Source: Acidobacteriota bacterium
GTDB lineage: Bacteria; Acidobacteriota; Terriglobia; Terriglobales; Acidobacteriaceae
Assembly (NCBI GenBank): GCA_018268755.1
Contig: JAFDVW010000009.1
Location: forward strand, 248,001-312,000
Direction of reading: 5' to 3'
DNA: 64,000 nt
The translations under genes and the position numbers were made by a program. The notes beneath the pieces were generated by a model. The model was not told the origin of the DNA, searched no databases, and worked only from the letters and a program-made list of their open reading frames with translations. Positions 35,532-43,330 of this stretch are shown in pieces (position 1 is the stretch's first letter; every line of letters begins with the position of its first letter).

Positions 35532-36850
35532 CGTCCGTGCCCTTGCAGCAAGTTGGCCCCTCCGATCAGGAAGTGGTCTCGTCCCGCTCGCCCTTGGGAC
35601 TCATGCTCTTCTATGGGACCTTTGGGATTTTGGGCTTTGGCCCGCTGGCCTTCGGAGCGGTCGAGGCCTGGTCGCTATTCGTTCTGCAGGCCGGAACCGC
35701 GCTCCTGTTCGCGGTGTGGGCGATACAGCAAGTCCGGGCGGGAGAACTACAGGTCAGCAGAAATCCGCTGTTTCCGCCCATGCTGGCCTTTGCCGGTATC
35801 GTCGCCGTGCAGCTGGCCTGTGGGCTCAGTGCCTACCGGTATGCCACCTATTCGCAAGCTCTGCGCTATATCACCTACGGAGCGCTTTGCTTTCTGGTGG
35901 CGCAAAGCTTACGCCGCACCTGGCAAGTCCGGGCGCTGGTCTATGGCTTTTCCATCTATGGCGCGGCCCTGGCGGTCTTTGCCGTCCTGCAAAGCATGGC
36001 GGGCAACGGGCTCATCTACTGGCTGCGTACCCCGCGCCTGGGTGGCTGGATTTTCGGCCCCTATGTCAATCACAACCACTATGCGGGTCTGATGGAGATG
36101 TTGCTGCCCGTCCCCCTGATTTTCTCACTCACTTCGCAAGCCCGTGGAGCACGCAAAGTCTGGGCCCTGACCGCGGCGGCGGTGATGGCGGGCAGCATTT
36201 TCCTCTCCGGTTCACGCGGCGGCATGGTGGCGTTCAGCGTGCAGATCACACTGCTGCTCCTCTTGATGGTGCGGCGCAGTGGCGTGAGCGCCACGGCCAA
36301 GGGGATGGGTGTGTTTATCATTCTGCTGTTGGGCGTGGTGCTCGGGTTGGGAAGCGGAGAACTGCTGCAACGCATGCGAAGCGTCGCTCCCGAGGCGCAC
36401 GCGGAACTAGCCGGGGGCACGCGCATGCAAATCAACCGCGATGCGTGGGCCATGTTCGTGCGCAAACCTGCCCTGGGTTGGGGGCTGGGCGCCTTTCCCG
36501 AGGTCTACCCGCAAATCCGCACCTTCCCCACGAATTTCTACATCAATCAGGCGCACAACGACTATCTGCAGCTGATGGTGGAAACCGGCATCCCGGGGCT
36601 GCTGATCATGGGCTGGTTTGTGCTGACCCTATACCGCTACGCATTGAAGAAGGCCGGTAACTGGCCATACGAAACGGGTGGCGCGGTGGCCCTGGCGGCT
36701 TTGCTGGGATGCACCGGCATCCTGGTGCACAGTCTGGTGGACTTCAACCTGCAAATTCCGGCCAACGCCGCATTGTTTTATGTCTTGGGCACGATCGCGG
36801 TCCTGCGCCAACCTTTCGGGCAGTCCCGCGCCCGGCGCAGCGAACTTTAG
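35528..36850 (+). CDS. O-antigen ligase / Wzy-like polymerase family membrane protein
   Basis: A 440-residue membrane protein whose ATG at 35528 overlaps the previous TGA (ATGA). About ten or more membrane helices are visible. The periplasmic loop contains YVNHNHYAGLMEMLLPVPL, GSRGGMVAF, and further on the O-antigen ligase signature with PALGWGLGAFPEVYPQIRTF and YINQAHNDYLQLMVETG (conserved His). The end of the gene overlaps the converging lipoprotein gene by 4 bp. It is a second, distinct Wzy_C protein in the locus beside 15179-16621. Whether it polymerises or ligates cannot be decided here. Confidence 0.87.
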   Translation: MTSVPLQQVGPSDQEVVSSRSPLGLMLFYGTFGILGFGPLAFGAVEAWSLFVLQAGTALLFAVWAIQQVRAGELQVSRNPLFPPMLAFAGIVAVQLACGLSAYRYATYSQALRYITYGALCFLVAQSLRRTWQVRALVYGFSIYGAALAVFAVLQSMAGNGLIYWLRTPRLGGWIFGPYVNHNHYAGLMEMLLPVPLIFSLTSQARGARKVWALTAAAVMAGSIFLSGSRGGMVAFSVQITLLLLLMVRRSGVSATAKGMGVFIILLLGVVLGLGSGELLQRMRSVAPEAHAELAGGTRMQINRDAWAMFVRKPALGWGLGAFPEVYPQIRTFPTNFYINQAHNDYLQLMVETGIPGLLIMGWFVLTLYRYALKKAGNWPYETGGAVALAALLGCTGILVHSLVDFNLQIPANAALFYVLGTIAVLRQPFGQSRARRSEL

Positions 36851-38604
36851 TTTTCCGCCGCCGCTCCCCGCGCACAGGAGGCGCCGAAGGCATGGAACCG
36901 CTTCACGGCCTTGACCCGCGTCCTTACGCCATCGATCTGTGCGGGAATGGCGGGGGGGTGTTTCCCTTGCTCCACAAAAACTACAATCACCGGCTCGCCC
37001 GGCGTTTCTCTACCCACACCCACTCCCAGCACCGCCGCGTTCTGCATCAACACCCGCTGGCCGCGTTCTTTGGCCGCCACCGCGCGGGCCAAGGCTTGCG
37101 CTGACGGCCGCACCCAGGCGCGGCCCTGCACTGAAGTAGCGTGGACGGGCCCGGTACATGCCTCCACCGGATGCGTTGCTCCTCCAACCAACGTGGGCAC
37201 CACGGAATTGTCTTGCGGATCCGCCAAAGCGGTGAGCACCGTCTGGATAGGATTGGCGATGGTCGAGGTATCATCCCCCGCATAGAGGAGCGCCACCGGC
37301 TCGGCGGTCTGGGCATTTACGATCAGCGACCCGGAGTCTCCACTGTCGCTGAACGTGGCGCTGTCAATCTCGATCTGATCGTTGTAGGTGACGGTAAAGG
37401 TGGTGCTCCCGCCACACACGGTGTCATAGTCGACCAGCACGGTGACGTTGGTGGCCGCGATGGTGCTGCAGGTCAGTCCCGTGGTACGGCCGCTCTTGGC
37501 CACCGGCATTCCGATCACCGGTGTCGCGACGCTGGCAGCGGGCGGCGCATTCTGGGCCACGCCACAACTCAATGGCCCCAATTGCAGAATGGAGCCGCTG
37601 GGGTCGACCTGTCCATCCACCACTTCCGCCAGAGCGGCGTCCGCCACCGACGTTCCCCCGACATGCAGCTCGACCGCCTGGCTGAAGTTCGCTATCGGCT
37701 CGCCTTGGCTGCAAGCGTTATCCACCAGCCCTGGCTGGCCTACCACCTCGCCGGCCGACGCCTTTCCGCTGCGGGCCAGGACATGCGCGTTGCTCAAAAT
37801 AAAGTTCTTGCCGCCGCGCGTAACCAGCGCCCCTAAAGTCCCCGAACAGCAGGAACTGGCCGACTGATCGTTGACATTGCCGCCGGAAGTTCCCAGCAGA
37901 ACCGGCACTGTCTGGGCATTGCGATTGATGCCGGGACCGCCGGAAGAAAGCGTCACCCGCGCCCGTCCAGCCTGACTGGAATCCGCCAGCGATTGCGCAA
38001 CGACGTCGAAACGCAAAGGGTCGGGGAGGGCCTGCGGGGCCGTGTACAGGCCGGTATCCGAGATCGTGCCAAAACTCGCGTCCGGACTGCCCGCGGCCAG
38101 CCCGTTCACGCTCCACTGCACCGCCGTGTTCTCACTGCCCGTAACCTGCGCGCTGAACTGCGCCGTGGAAGCACACTGCGCGTCTTGCAGGTGGAGGGTC
38201 GCGTTCGAAGGCGATATCTGCACCCCTACCGTAATCGTAAGCGTGGCGGTGTCCTTCCGGGAGGAATCCGCCTGGGAAATGGCCGTCACCGTTACCGCCG
38301 CAGGATTGGGAATCAGGGCGGGCGCAGTGTAGAGGCTAAACAGGCCGGTGGGGGAGATGGTGCCCACGCTGGCGTTTCCGCCGGTGACGCCATTCACCTG
38401 CCAGACCACGCCCTGATCGGTGGTTCCCTGCACGCTGGCAGTAAACGAGACTGTGCCCCCGGCGGGCACATTTCGATTGGCGGGAGATATGGATATGCTA
38501 ACGACGGCTCTCGGAGGCGGAGCAGGATTCGATCCCCCTCCGCAGGCCAGCAGGCAAAGCGCCGGAACCATCCCGGCGATACTTCTCCAAAGCAAATTCC
38601 TCAT
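36847..38604 (-). CDS. Lipoprotein with two Ig-like domains and a trypsin-like serine protease domain
   Basis: A 585-residue protein. A lipobox ends at Cys21 (LCLLAC), so it should be an outer-surface or periplasmic lipoprotein. Two Ig-like domains follow (about 35-126 and 128-220), each with a TISxTGLxxxYTAP pattern typical of Acidobacteriota secreted proteins. The rest resembles a chymotrypsin-fold protease: SNAHVLA gives His274, SVADAALAEV gives Asp322, and SDSGDSGSLIV gives Ser424, so a triad looks present. SGRTTGLT matches the Nal1-like trypsin group. Substrate is unknown. It is transcribed convergently to the EPS ligase gene, overlapping it by 4 bp at the 3' ends, so it is not part of that operon. 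Confidence 0.82.
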   Translation of the reverse strand: MRNLLWRSIAGMVPALCLLACGGGSNPAPPPRAVVSISISPANRNVPAGGTVSFTASVQGTTDQGVVWQVNGVTGGNASVGTISPTGLFSLYTAPALIPNPAAVTVTAISQADSSRKDTATLTITVGVQISPSNATLHLQDAQCASTAQFSAQVTGSENTAVQWSVNGLAAGSPDASFGTISDTGLYTAPQALPDPLRFDVVAQSLADSSQAGRARVTLSSGGPGINRNAQTVPVLLGTSGGNVNDQSASSCCSGTLGALVTRGGKNFILSNAHVLARSGKASAGEVVGQPGLVDNACSQGEPIANFSQAVELHVGGTSVADAALAEVVDGQVDPSGSILQLGPLSCGVAQNAPPAASVATPVIGMPVAKSGRTTGLTCSTIAATNVTVLVDYDTVCGGSTTFTVTYNDQIEIDSATFSDSGDSGSLIVNAQTAEPVALLYAGDDTSTIANPIQTVLTALADPQDNSVVPTLVGGATHPVEACTGPVHATSVQGRAWVRPSAQALARAVAAKERGQRVLMQNAAVLGVGVGRETPGEPVIVVFVEQGKHPPAIPAQIDGVRTRVKAVKRFHAFGASCARGAAAEN

Positions 38605-38702
38605 GCGTGACCTTCCGCGACCGGTCGAGCGACGCGCTCACAGCGCCTGCGGCAGGCACCACGAGTATAGCAACTCTTCATTGCGGTGGAGGGCGGGGGA
38701 AA

Positions 38703-39356
38703 TCAGGGATGATCGGGGCTAATAGGTTTGGGATCGCGGGTCAACAAATAGATGGTTACACCGCCCACTGCACCCGCGCCCAGCCACATGGCGGTGGGGG
38801 AACCCAGCAGTCCCCCGCGAACCCCTGGCCAATATCCGGGGGCATGGCAGGGTTTCTTCTCCCGCTTGTTGTCCGCGCTGGGATTCGATTGCTGCCCAGG
38901 GTGCAGAGTCATGAGCTTCCCGCCCACGCTCACGCTGAGGTCGCCGACGCGAGCAATCACGTTGAGGTCGTCGGGGTCCAGGTTATACACCTCGAACTCC
39001 GTCTGCCCTTCGGAAACCGGGATGGCAACCACATTGCCGGCTTTTACCGTAACTCGCTTGGAGGTGGCCAGGCTCAAAATACCGTACTGCAACGAAATGG
39101 CGCCGGACTCAAACTTCACCGTGGAGTCGTACTGCACATTGAGGTTGCTGCCGGGCACATTGATGTTGGCCATCGAATCGCAATCGGTCTGCACCACATC
39201 GCCGGAAAATACGGTAGACGAATCCGGCGTATCTTTGCCGTTGACCCACACTTTGCCCTTCACATAGAGCATGGCGGTATCAGTCTCACTGGCGAACAGG
39301 GAGAGGGGAAAAACAATCAATAGGACCCAGCAAAGAAAAATACGCAGCATAGACAC
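38703..39356 (-). CDS. Secreted FecR-like protein with C-terminal membrane anchor
   Basis: A 217-residue protein. A signal peptide is clear (MSMLRIFLCWVLLIVFPLSL, cleaved near LFASETD). Then a beta-rich FecR-type region of about 100 residues follows: GKVWVNGKDTPDSSTVFSGD, SNLNVQYDSTVKFE and VTVKAGNVVAIPVSEGQTEF. A Pro/Lys linker leads to a hydrophobic segment (MWLGAGAVGGVTIYLLT) near the C-terminus that would span a membrane. Full FecR proteins work with ECF sigma factors and TonB receptors; none is adjacent, so this appears to be an orphan family member of unknown role. It lies downstream of a YdcF-family gene on the same strand. Confidence 0.7.
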   Translation of the reverse strand: MSMLRIFLCWVLLIVFPLSLFASETDTAMLYVKGKVWVNGKDTPDSSTVFSGDVVQTDCDSMANINVPGSNLNVQYDSTVKFESGAISLQYGILSLATSKRVTVKAGNVVAIPVSEGQTEFEVYNLDPDDLNVIARVGDLSVSVGGKLMTLHPGQQSNPSADNKREKKPCHAPGYWPGVRGGLLGSPTAMWLGAGAVGGVTIYLLTRDPKPISPDHP

Positions 39357-39465
39357 ACCAGACCGCAGATCGCAGTAATTCCACGAGAGTATGCGGCCCG
39401 GGCCACCGCGTCAATTTACTCCTGTGGTGCGGGGCGGTTATGCACCGCGGCTGGAAGGCGAATTG

Positions 39466-40041
39466 CTAGCGCCAGCGGTCCACCGCTTCCCACCACAGAA
39501 ATTTGGTCCATTCGTTGAAGTTGGTCTTGGCCCACTCGCGATGTTGCCACCAGTTCACGCCAAACGCACTCGCGTCGTGGGCTGCCGCCACGCTGTAGGT
39601 GAAACCGGGCTGGGTCTTGCGGAAAATGCTCAGCGAGCGCCGCGTGTGATAGTCCGAGGTGACGATCAGGACTTTCTTGCCCCCCATCTGCGCCAGGCAG
39701 CGGGCCGCGTCATCGCTCTCATCGCGTGTGGAAAGGCCGGCGATGGGGCATACGCTCAGGGCGGCTGCTTCCGGCAGTTCCTGCAGGTAGCGTCGGGCCA
39801 GCTCCGTCTGCGGCCATTGATACAACTGCGCCGCGGCCGGAACATCCAGCACCAGCTTGGGAGCGTAGCCCTTGCGCAGCAGCGACAGGGCGAGCGCGGG
39901 ACGTTGCTCGGTTTCCCCGGCCAGTACCAAAATGACATCGGCCGCCTGGGGATCGTTGACCACCAGGAACCTGCCGGAAAAAAGTCCCCACAACAGGCCC
40001 GGCAGCATAATAAAGATGAAGAAAATGCGGATCTTGCGCAT
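39466..40041 (-). CDS. YdcF/SanA/ElyC family protein (DUF218)
   Basis: A 191-residue protein. The N-terminal stretch MRKIRIFFIFIMLPGLLWGL is a membrane anchor or signal. The DUF218 core has DVILVLAGETEQRPALALSL, LSTRDESDDAARCLAQMG, LIVTSDYHTRRSLSIFR and a Trp-rich C-terminus (NWWQHREWAKTNFNEW). ElyC and SanA in enterobacteria affect peptidoglycan and envelope integrity; enzymatic activity in the family is not settled. It faces the UDP-sugar dehydrogenase gene across 174 bp, so each has its own promoter there. Confidence 0.8.
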   Translation of the reverse strand: MRKIRIFFIFIMLPGLLWGLFSGRFLVVNDPQAADVILVLAGETEQRPALALSLLRKGYAPKLVLDVPAAAQLYQWPQTELARRYLQELPEAAALSVCPIAGLSTRDESDDAARCLAQMGGKKVLIVTSDYHTRRSLSIFRKTQPGFTYSVAAAHDASAFGVNWWQHREWAKTNFNEWTKFLWWEAVDRWR

Positions 40042-40183
40042 AGAAAGACCTGGTTCCCGTTCCCCGCCCTGCCGATGACGGAGGTAATTGTGAAAAGCAA
40101 AGAATTAGTTACGTCTTTCACGAAAATCTGCGAAGCTGAATAGGCGTGTCCCGGCCAGCAGGAAAAATCGCGCCGTCGTTGCA

Positions 40184-40192
40184 TGCTAAAAT
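40184..40192 (+). promoter_or_regulatory. Candidate extended -10 element for the UDP-sugar dehydrogenase gene
   Basis: TGCTAAAAT in the gap upstream of the gene at 40216 fits an extended -10 (TGnTAAAAT); transcription would start near 40199. A matching -35 hexamer is not obvious, and no Shine-Dalgarno is seen before the ATG. Low confidence. Confidence 0.3.
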
Positions 40193-40215
40193 TGAACGAT
40201 TCACTTCATTAAATC

Positions 40216-41568
40216 ATGACCAAATCCGTGGCTGTACCCTCATTTTCTGAGCTTAAATCCAAGATTGAAAAGCGCGAAGCACGCATTGCCGTGATCGGCC
40301 TGGGCTACGTCGGTCTTCCCCTGGTGCTGCTTTTCAGCGAACAAAAGTTTCGCGTCACCGGCTTCGACATCGATGAGCGCAAGGTGAGCACCTTGAACTC
40401 CGGCGGATCCTATATTTACCGCATCGAGCCCTCCGATATCAAAGGCGCCCAGAAGCATGGCTTTGAGGCCACTTCCGACTACACGCGCCTGACCGAGATG
40501 GACGTTGTCATCATCTGCGTGCCCACGCCGCTCAACGAATATCACGAGCCCGATCTTAGCTACATCACTAATACCGGACATGCCATGGCGCCGCACATCC
40601 GCGCCGGCCAGCTGATTATTCTGGAGAGCACCACCTATCCGGGCACGACGGAAGAAATCCTGATCCCGATCCTGGAAAAGGAAAACAAGCACGCCCTAAA
40701 GGCGGCGCGTTCCGCGTTCAGCGGCAAAGAGTTCTACGCCGCTTTCTCGCCCGAGCGCGAAGATCCCGGCAACACTTCCGTGGCCCGTCGCGATATCCCC
40801 AAAGTCGTGGGCGGTCTCGATCCCCAGGCTTCCGAACTGGCCGCCGCCGTCTATGGCTCCATCTTCAACCGCACCGTGCCGGTTTCCTCGCCCGCCGCGG
40901 CGGAGATGACCAAGCTGCTGGAGAACATTTACCGCTGCGTGAACATCGCGCTGGTGAACGAACTCAAGCTACTGTCTCTGCGCATGGGACTGAATATCTG
41001 GGAAGTGATTGAAGCGGCCTCCACCAAGCCCTTCGGATTTCATCCTTTCTATCCCGGCCCCGGCCTGGGCGGACACTGCATTCCGGTCGACCCCTTCTAT
41101 CTTTCCTGGAAAGCGAAAGAGTGGGACTTCCGCACCCGCTTCATCGAGCTGGCCGGCGAGATCAACACCAACATGCCCTACCACGTGTTGGCCTCGGTGG
41201 GTAAGGCACTCAACGAGCGCAAGAAATCCGTCAACGGCTCCAAGGTGCTGGTGCTCGGCGTCGCCTATAAGAAGGACATCGACGACCTGCGGGAGTCGCC
41301 CTCGCTGACCATCATCGAGCTACTGCAGCAGGAAGGCGCCCAGGTCAGCTACAACGACCCCTTCTTCGCCCATGTAGGACGTGGCCGAAAATACGACCTG
41401 CAGATGGACTGCGCCAAGCTGGAGAACCTCGGGCAATACGATTGCGTGCTGATCGTCACCGACCACAGCGAATACGACTACAAGAAGATCGTGGCCGAAG
41501 CCCAGCTGGTGGTGGACTCCCGCAACGCGACCAAGGGCATCCAAAGTCCGAAAATCGTGCACTGCTAA
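40216..41568 (+). CDS. Nucleotide sugar 6-dehydrogenase (UDP-N-acetylglucosamine/UDP-glucose dehydrogenase family)
   Basis: A 450-residue protein. The NAD-binding Rossmann is RIAVIGLGYVGLPLVLLFSE. The catalytic domain shows ESTTYPGTTEEILIPILE, FYAAFSPEREDPGN, and the GLGGHCIPVDPFYLSWKA block holding the catalytic cysteine. The C-terminal binding domain has VLVLGVAYKKDIDDLRESPS. The WbpA/WbpO branch is closer than Ugd by the FSPERxDPGN and GGHCIPVDP patterns, so UDP-GlcNAc to UDP-GlcNAc-uronate is the best guess. It is a likely source of uronic acid for the EPS locus to the left, although 3.4 kb away and separated by unrelated genes. Confidence 0.88.
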   Translation: MTKSVAVPSFSELKSKIEKREARIAVIGLGYVGLPLVLLFSEQKFRVTGFDIDERKVSTLNSGGSYIYRIEPSDIKGAQKHGFEATSDYTRLTEMDVVIICVPTPLNEYHEPDLSYITNTGHAMAPHIRAGQLIILESTTYPGTTEEILIPILEKENKHALKAARSAFSGKEFYAAFSPEREDPGNTSVARRDIPKVVGGLDPQASELAAAVYGSIFNRTVPVSSPAAAEMTKLLENIYRCVNIALVNELKLLSLRMGLNIWEVIEAASTKPFGFHPFYPGPGLGGHCIPVDPFYLSWKAKEWDFRTRFIELAGEINTNMPYHVLASVGKALNERKKSVNGSKVLVLGVAYKKDIDDLRESPSLTIIELLQQEGAQVSYNDPFFAHVGRGRKYDLQMDCAKLENLGQYDCVLIVTDHSEYDYKKIVAEAQLVVDSRNATKGIQSPKIVHC

Positions 41569-41574
41569 CGGCGC

Positions 41575-41613
41575 AAAGCTGGATCTCCGTCCCCGGGGAC
41601 GGAGATCCACTTT
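41575..41613 (+). terminator. Strong hairpin behind the UDP-sugar dehydrogenase gene
   Basis: Bases 41580-41609 form a perfect 30-bp palindrome centred on CCCCGGGG, with the core arm GGATCTCCGTCCCC and its exact complement. Outer AAAG and CTTT pair after one bulged C, and the 3' arm ends in TTT. It sits 7 bp after the stop at 41568. It is terminator-like but has no long U tract, and a loopless palindrome this exact could also be a protein-binding site. Pairing was read by eye. Confidence 0.6.
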
Positions 41614-41750
41614 CCCAAAATGGGTCCTTCCTTCCCCCTTCAAGTGTAAAAAGTTTTTCTTTCTTTGCCCCGCGCCATGTGCAAGTTAGCCGGCTTCGAG
41701 CTAAATCGCTGATAAAACTCAAGTTGTTTTCTGCCTCCCGCTTCCCCGAT

Positions 41751-41766
41751 TGGCGTTTCTCGTGCA
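41751..41766 (+). promoter_or_regulatory. Possible sigma-54 type -24/-12 element (weak)
   Basis: TGGCGTTTCTCGTGCA has the GG and GC spacing expected for sigma-54 (TGGCACG-N4-TTGC consensus), with TGCA in place of TTGCA. It is 79 bp upstream of the TonB-C gene start at 41845. Matches at this level can be chance. Confidence 0.25.
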
Positions 41767-41844
41767 TGAAGAGCGGTCTGGCCGGTTTTCCGGGGCTTGC
41801 GTTCTGGCTACGGGAAGGCCAATCTTGTTTGCAAGCGAAGTTCT

Positions 41845-42879
41845 ATGTCCCCACACTCGGAAACCAGCCTTTTGGGTCTTTTGCCGGAACGTCGCCCGCC
41901 CTGGAAAGAGTTCGGCCTGGGGCTGGTGCTGCAGTGTGCCGGCGTGGCCGCTCTGGCCTGGGTCGCGGTCCTGCATCCCGAAGTCATTGTGCCCTCCCGG
42001 ACGCCCCTGGTGGCGGTGCGCCTGGTCGATACCCCGGCCCCGGTGAACCGCCAGCCGGCGCCGGTTTTCCGGCCCCGTTTGCCGCAATCGGCCGCGCTCC
42101 CGCAAAGTAAGGCCCCGGTTTTGCGCCCCAGTACCGAGCCGACGCCGCGGCGGGAAGAAGTAGCGGTGGCGCCCCAAATCGTGGTTCCGGCCAGCAAACT
42201 CGATCCCATAACCCCGTCCACCCCTGTCGTGCCCAGGCAGCTGGTGCGCATGAATGTTCTATCTGAGGGCAGTTCGGCGGCCCCTACCCTGGCGCGCGCC
42301 CCGCAAAGAGTGCAGACCGGGGGCTTCGGCGATCCCAATGGAGTTCCGGGAAAGAATAATCCGGCGCGGCCAGCCACCATCGCCCGCCTGGGGTCTTTCG
42401 ATTTGCCCAGCGGCCCCGGCAGTGGCAACGGCAGTGGCGGCGAACGCGGCGCCCGGGGTGTGGTCAGCAGCGCCGGCTTCGGCAACGGTGTGGCCACCGG
42501 CGACGGCAGTGGCCGAAGCAATCTTTCCCGGGGCACGGTGCGAGAGGGAGGGTTTGGCGATGCGGAACCGGTCGCCGCCAATCGCGTCCCCACCCCGGCC
42601 TCGACCGCCCGCACCATTCCGGCCGAAGTCCTTTCCAAACCCAATCCCAACTACACGGAGCAGGCGCGGAAACTACGCATTGAGGGCGAGGTGCTGCTGG
42701 AGGTCGTATTGCAGGCTTCCGGAAGGGTGCGCGTGCTGCGGGTGGTACGCGGTCTGGGCTATGGTCTGGACGAAGAGGCGGTGCGATCAGCCGAACAAAT
42801 TCAATTCAAGCCGGCGCTGCGTGAAAACCAAGCCACCGATTCCACCGTGGTTGTCCACGTAGTATTTCAGCTGACCTGA
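41845..42879 (+). CDS. TonB-C domain protein, Pro/Gly-rich
   Basis: A 344-residue protein; start ATG at 41845 (MSPHSETSLLGLLPE), chosen over an earlier Met at 41797. One membrane helix (VLQCAGVAALAWVAVL, about 30-48) is followed by a long proline- and glycine-rich region (PAPVNRQPAPVFRPRLPQ, later GPGSGNGSGGERG), which crosses the periplasm. The C-terminal domain (about 265-344) has NPNYTEQARKLRIEGEVLLE, VVLQASGRVRVLRVVRGL and the FKPALREN pattern of TonB C-terminal folds. A TonB-like energy transducer or envelope-linker role is likely, but no ExbBD is adjacent. Compare the second TonB-C gene at 50545. Confidence 0.8.
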   Translation: MSPHSETSLLGLLPERRPPWKEFGLGLVLQCAGVAALAWVAVLHPEVIVPSRTPLVAVRLVDTPAPVNRQPAPVFRPRLPQSAALPQSKAPVLRPSTEPTPRREEVAVAPQIVVPASKLDPITPSTPVVPRQLVRMNVLSEGSSAAPTLARAPQRVQTGGFGDPNGVPGKNNPARPATIARLGSFDLPSGPGSGNGSGGERGARGVVSSAGFGNGVATGDGSGRSNLSRGTVREGGFGDAEPVAANRVPTPASTARTIPAEVLSKPNPNYTEQARKLRIEGEVLLEVVLQASGRVRVLRVVRGLGYGLDEEAVRSAEQIQFKPALRENQATDSTVVVHVVFQLT

Positions 42880-42979
42880 GGACTGCGCGCCAAGGCACAG
42901 ACCTCACCCGCTCGCTTGGGACCGGGCCAAACCTGGGGCCGAATGTGGAGGAATTCCCCGGGGAGATCGCAATCCGTAG

Positions 42980-43144
42980 CTACTGGATGGAACTGCTCAC
43001 TTGCGAGAACACGTTGTTGGCATTCGAGCCGATCAGCCGGATTGTGCCCACGACAATCACGAGGATCACGGCCAGCATCACGGCATACTCCGCGATGTCC
43101 TGTCCCTGCTCGTCAGACCAAAGATTCTTCAAAAGTCGTGCCAC
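42980..43144 (-). CDS. flp: Flp/Fap-type pilin (orphan, 54 residues)
   Basis: A short gene. The GTG at 43144 follows a perfect AGGAGG at 7 bp spacing; the stop TAG is at 42980. The product is MARLLKNLWSDEQGQDIAEY followed by AVMLAVILVIVVGTIRLIGS and a short tail ending QVSSSIQ. The Flp hallmark is visible: a prepilin-peptidase-type cut after Gly in EQG, with Glu at +5 and Tyr at +6 (QDIAEY), then a single hydrophobic helix. No tad/cpa/rcp assembly genes are in the window, so it is an orphan pilin supplied by a machine elsewhere. It lies 186 bp after the NarL-type regulator stop and is preceded by the sigma-54 type promoter at 43184-43199. Confidence 0.85.
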   Translation of the reverse strand: MARLLKNLWSDEQGQDIAEYAVMLAVILVIVVGTIRLIGSNANNVFSQVSSSIQ

Positions 43145-43183
43145 CGCATTGCCTCCTGGCGCACTGGCGCCCTTTCCTAATGT

Positions 43184-43199
43184 TGCAACCGGTTCCCCA
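43184..43199 (-). promoter_or_regulatory. Sigma-54 type -24/-12 promoter upstream of flp
   Basis: Reading the minus strand, TGGGGAACCGGTTGCA fits TGGCACG-N4-TTGCA spacing exactly: TGG at -24 and TTGCA at -12. Transcription would start near 43172, giving a leader of about 28 bases with the AGGAGG at 43152-43157. This arrangement is coherent and is the best promoter I see in the window. Sigma-54 control of pilin genes is common in other bacteria. Confidence 0.65.
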
Positions 43200-43289
43200 A
43201 CGGTTCGAGGGTGAGTTCACTGGTAGCAAAAATATGCACTTATGGTAATGGCCAGGGGGAACCCGGCCAATAGCCCGGATGGGTACCCA

Positions 43290-43307
43290 ATGGCACGAAG
43301 GTGCCAT
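43290..43307 (-). terminator. Small hairpin downstream of the NarL-type regulator
   Basis: ATGGCAC and GTGCCAT pair over a GAAG loop (7 bp). It is 24 bp beyond the regulator's stop. No U tract follows on the minus strand, so a terminator function is uncertain; it could equally be a regulator binding site for the flp leader region. Confidence 0.3.
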
Positions 43308-43330
43308 GCTCCAGAAAAACCCTGATTACC

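Noticed and set aside
35521-36660. A 379-codon frame overlapping the second ligase gene on the same strand
   Set aside because: The translation is Arg/Gly/Pro-rich without domain features; the ligase frame has clear membrane helices and the Wzy_C signature.
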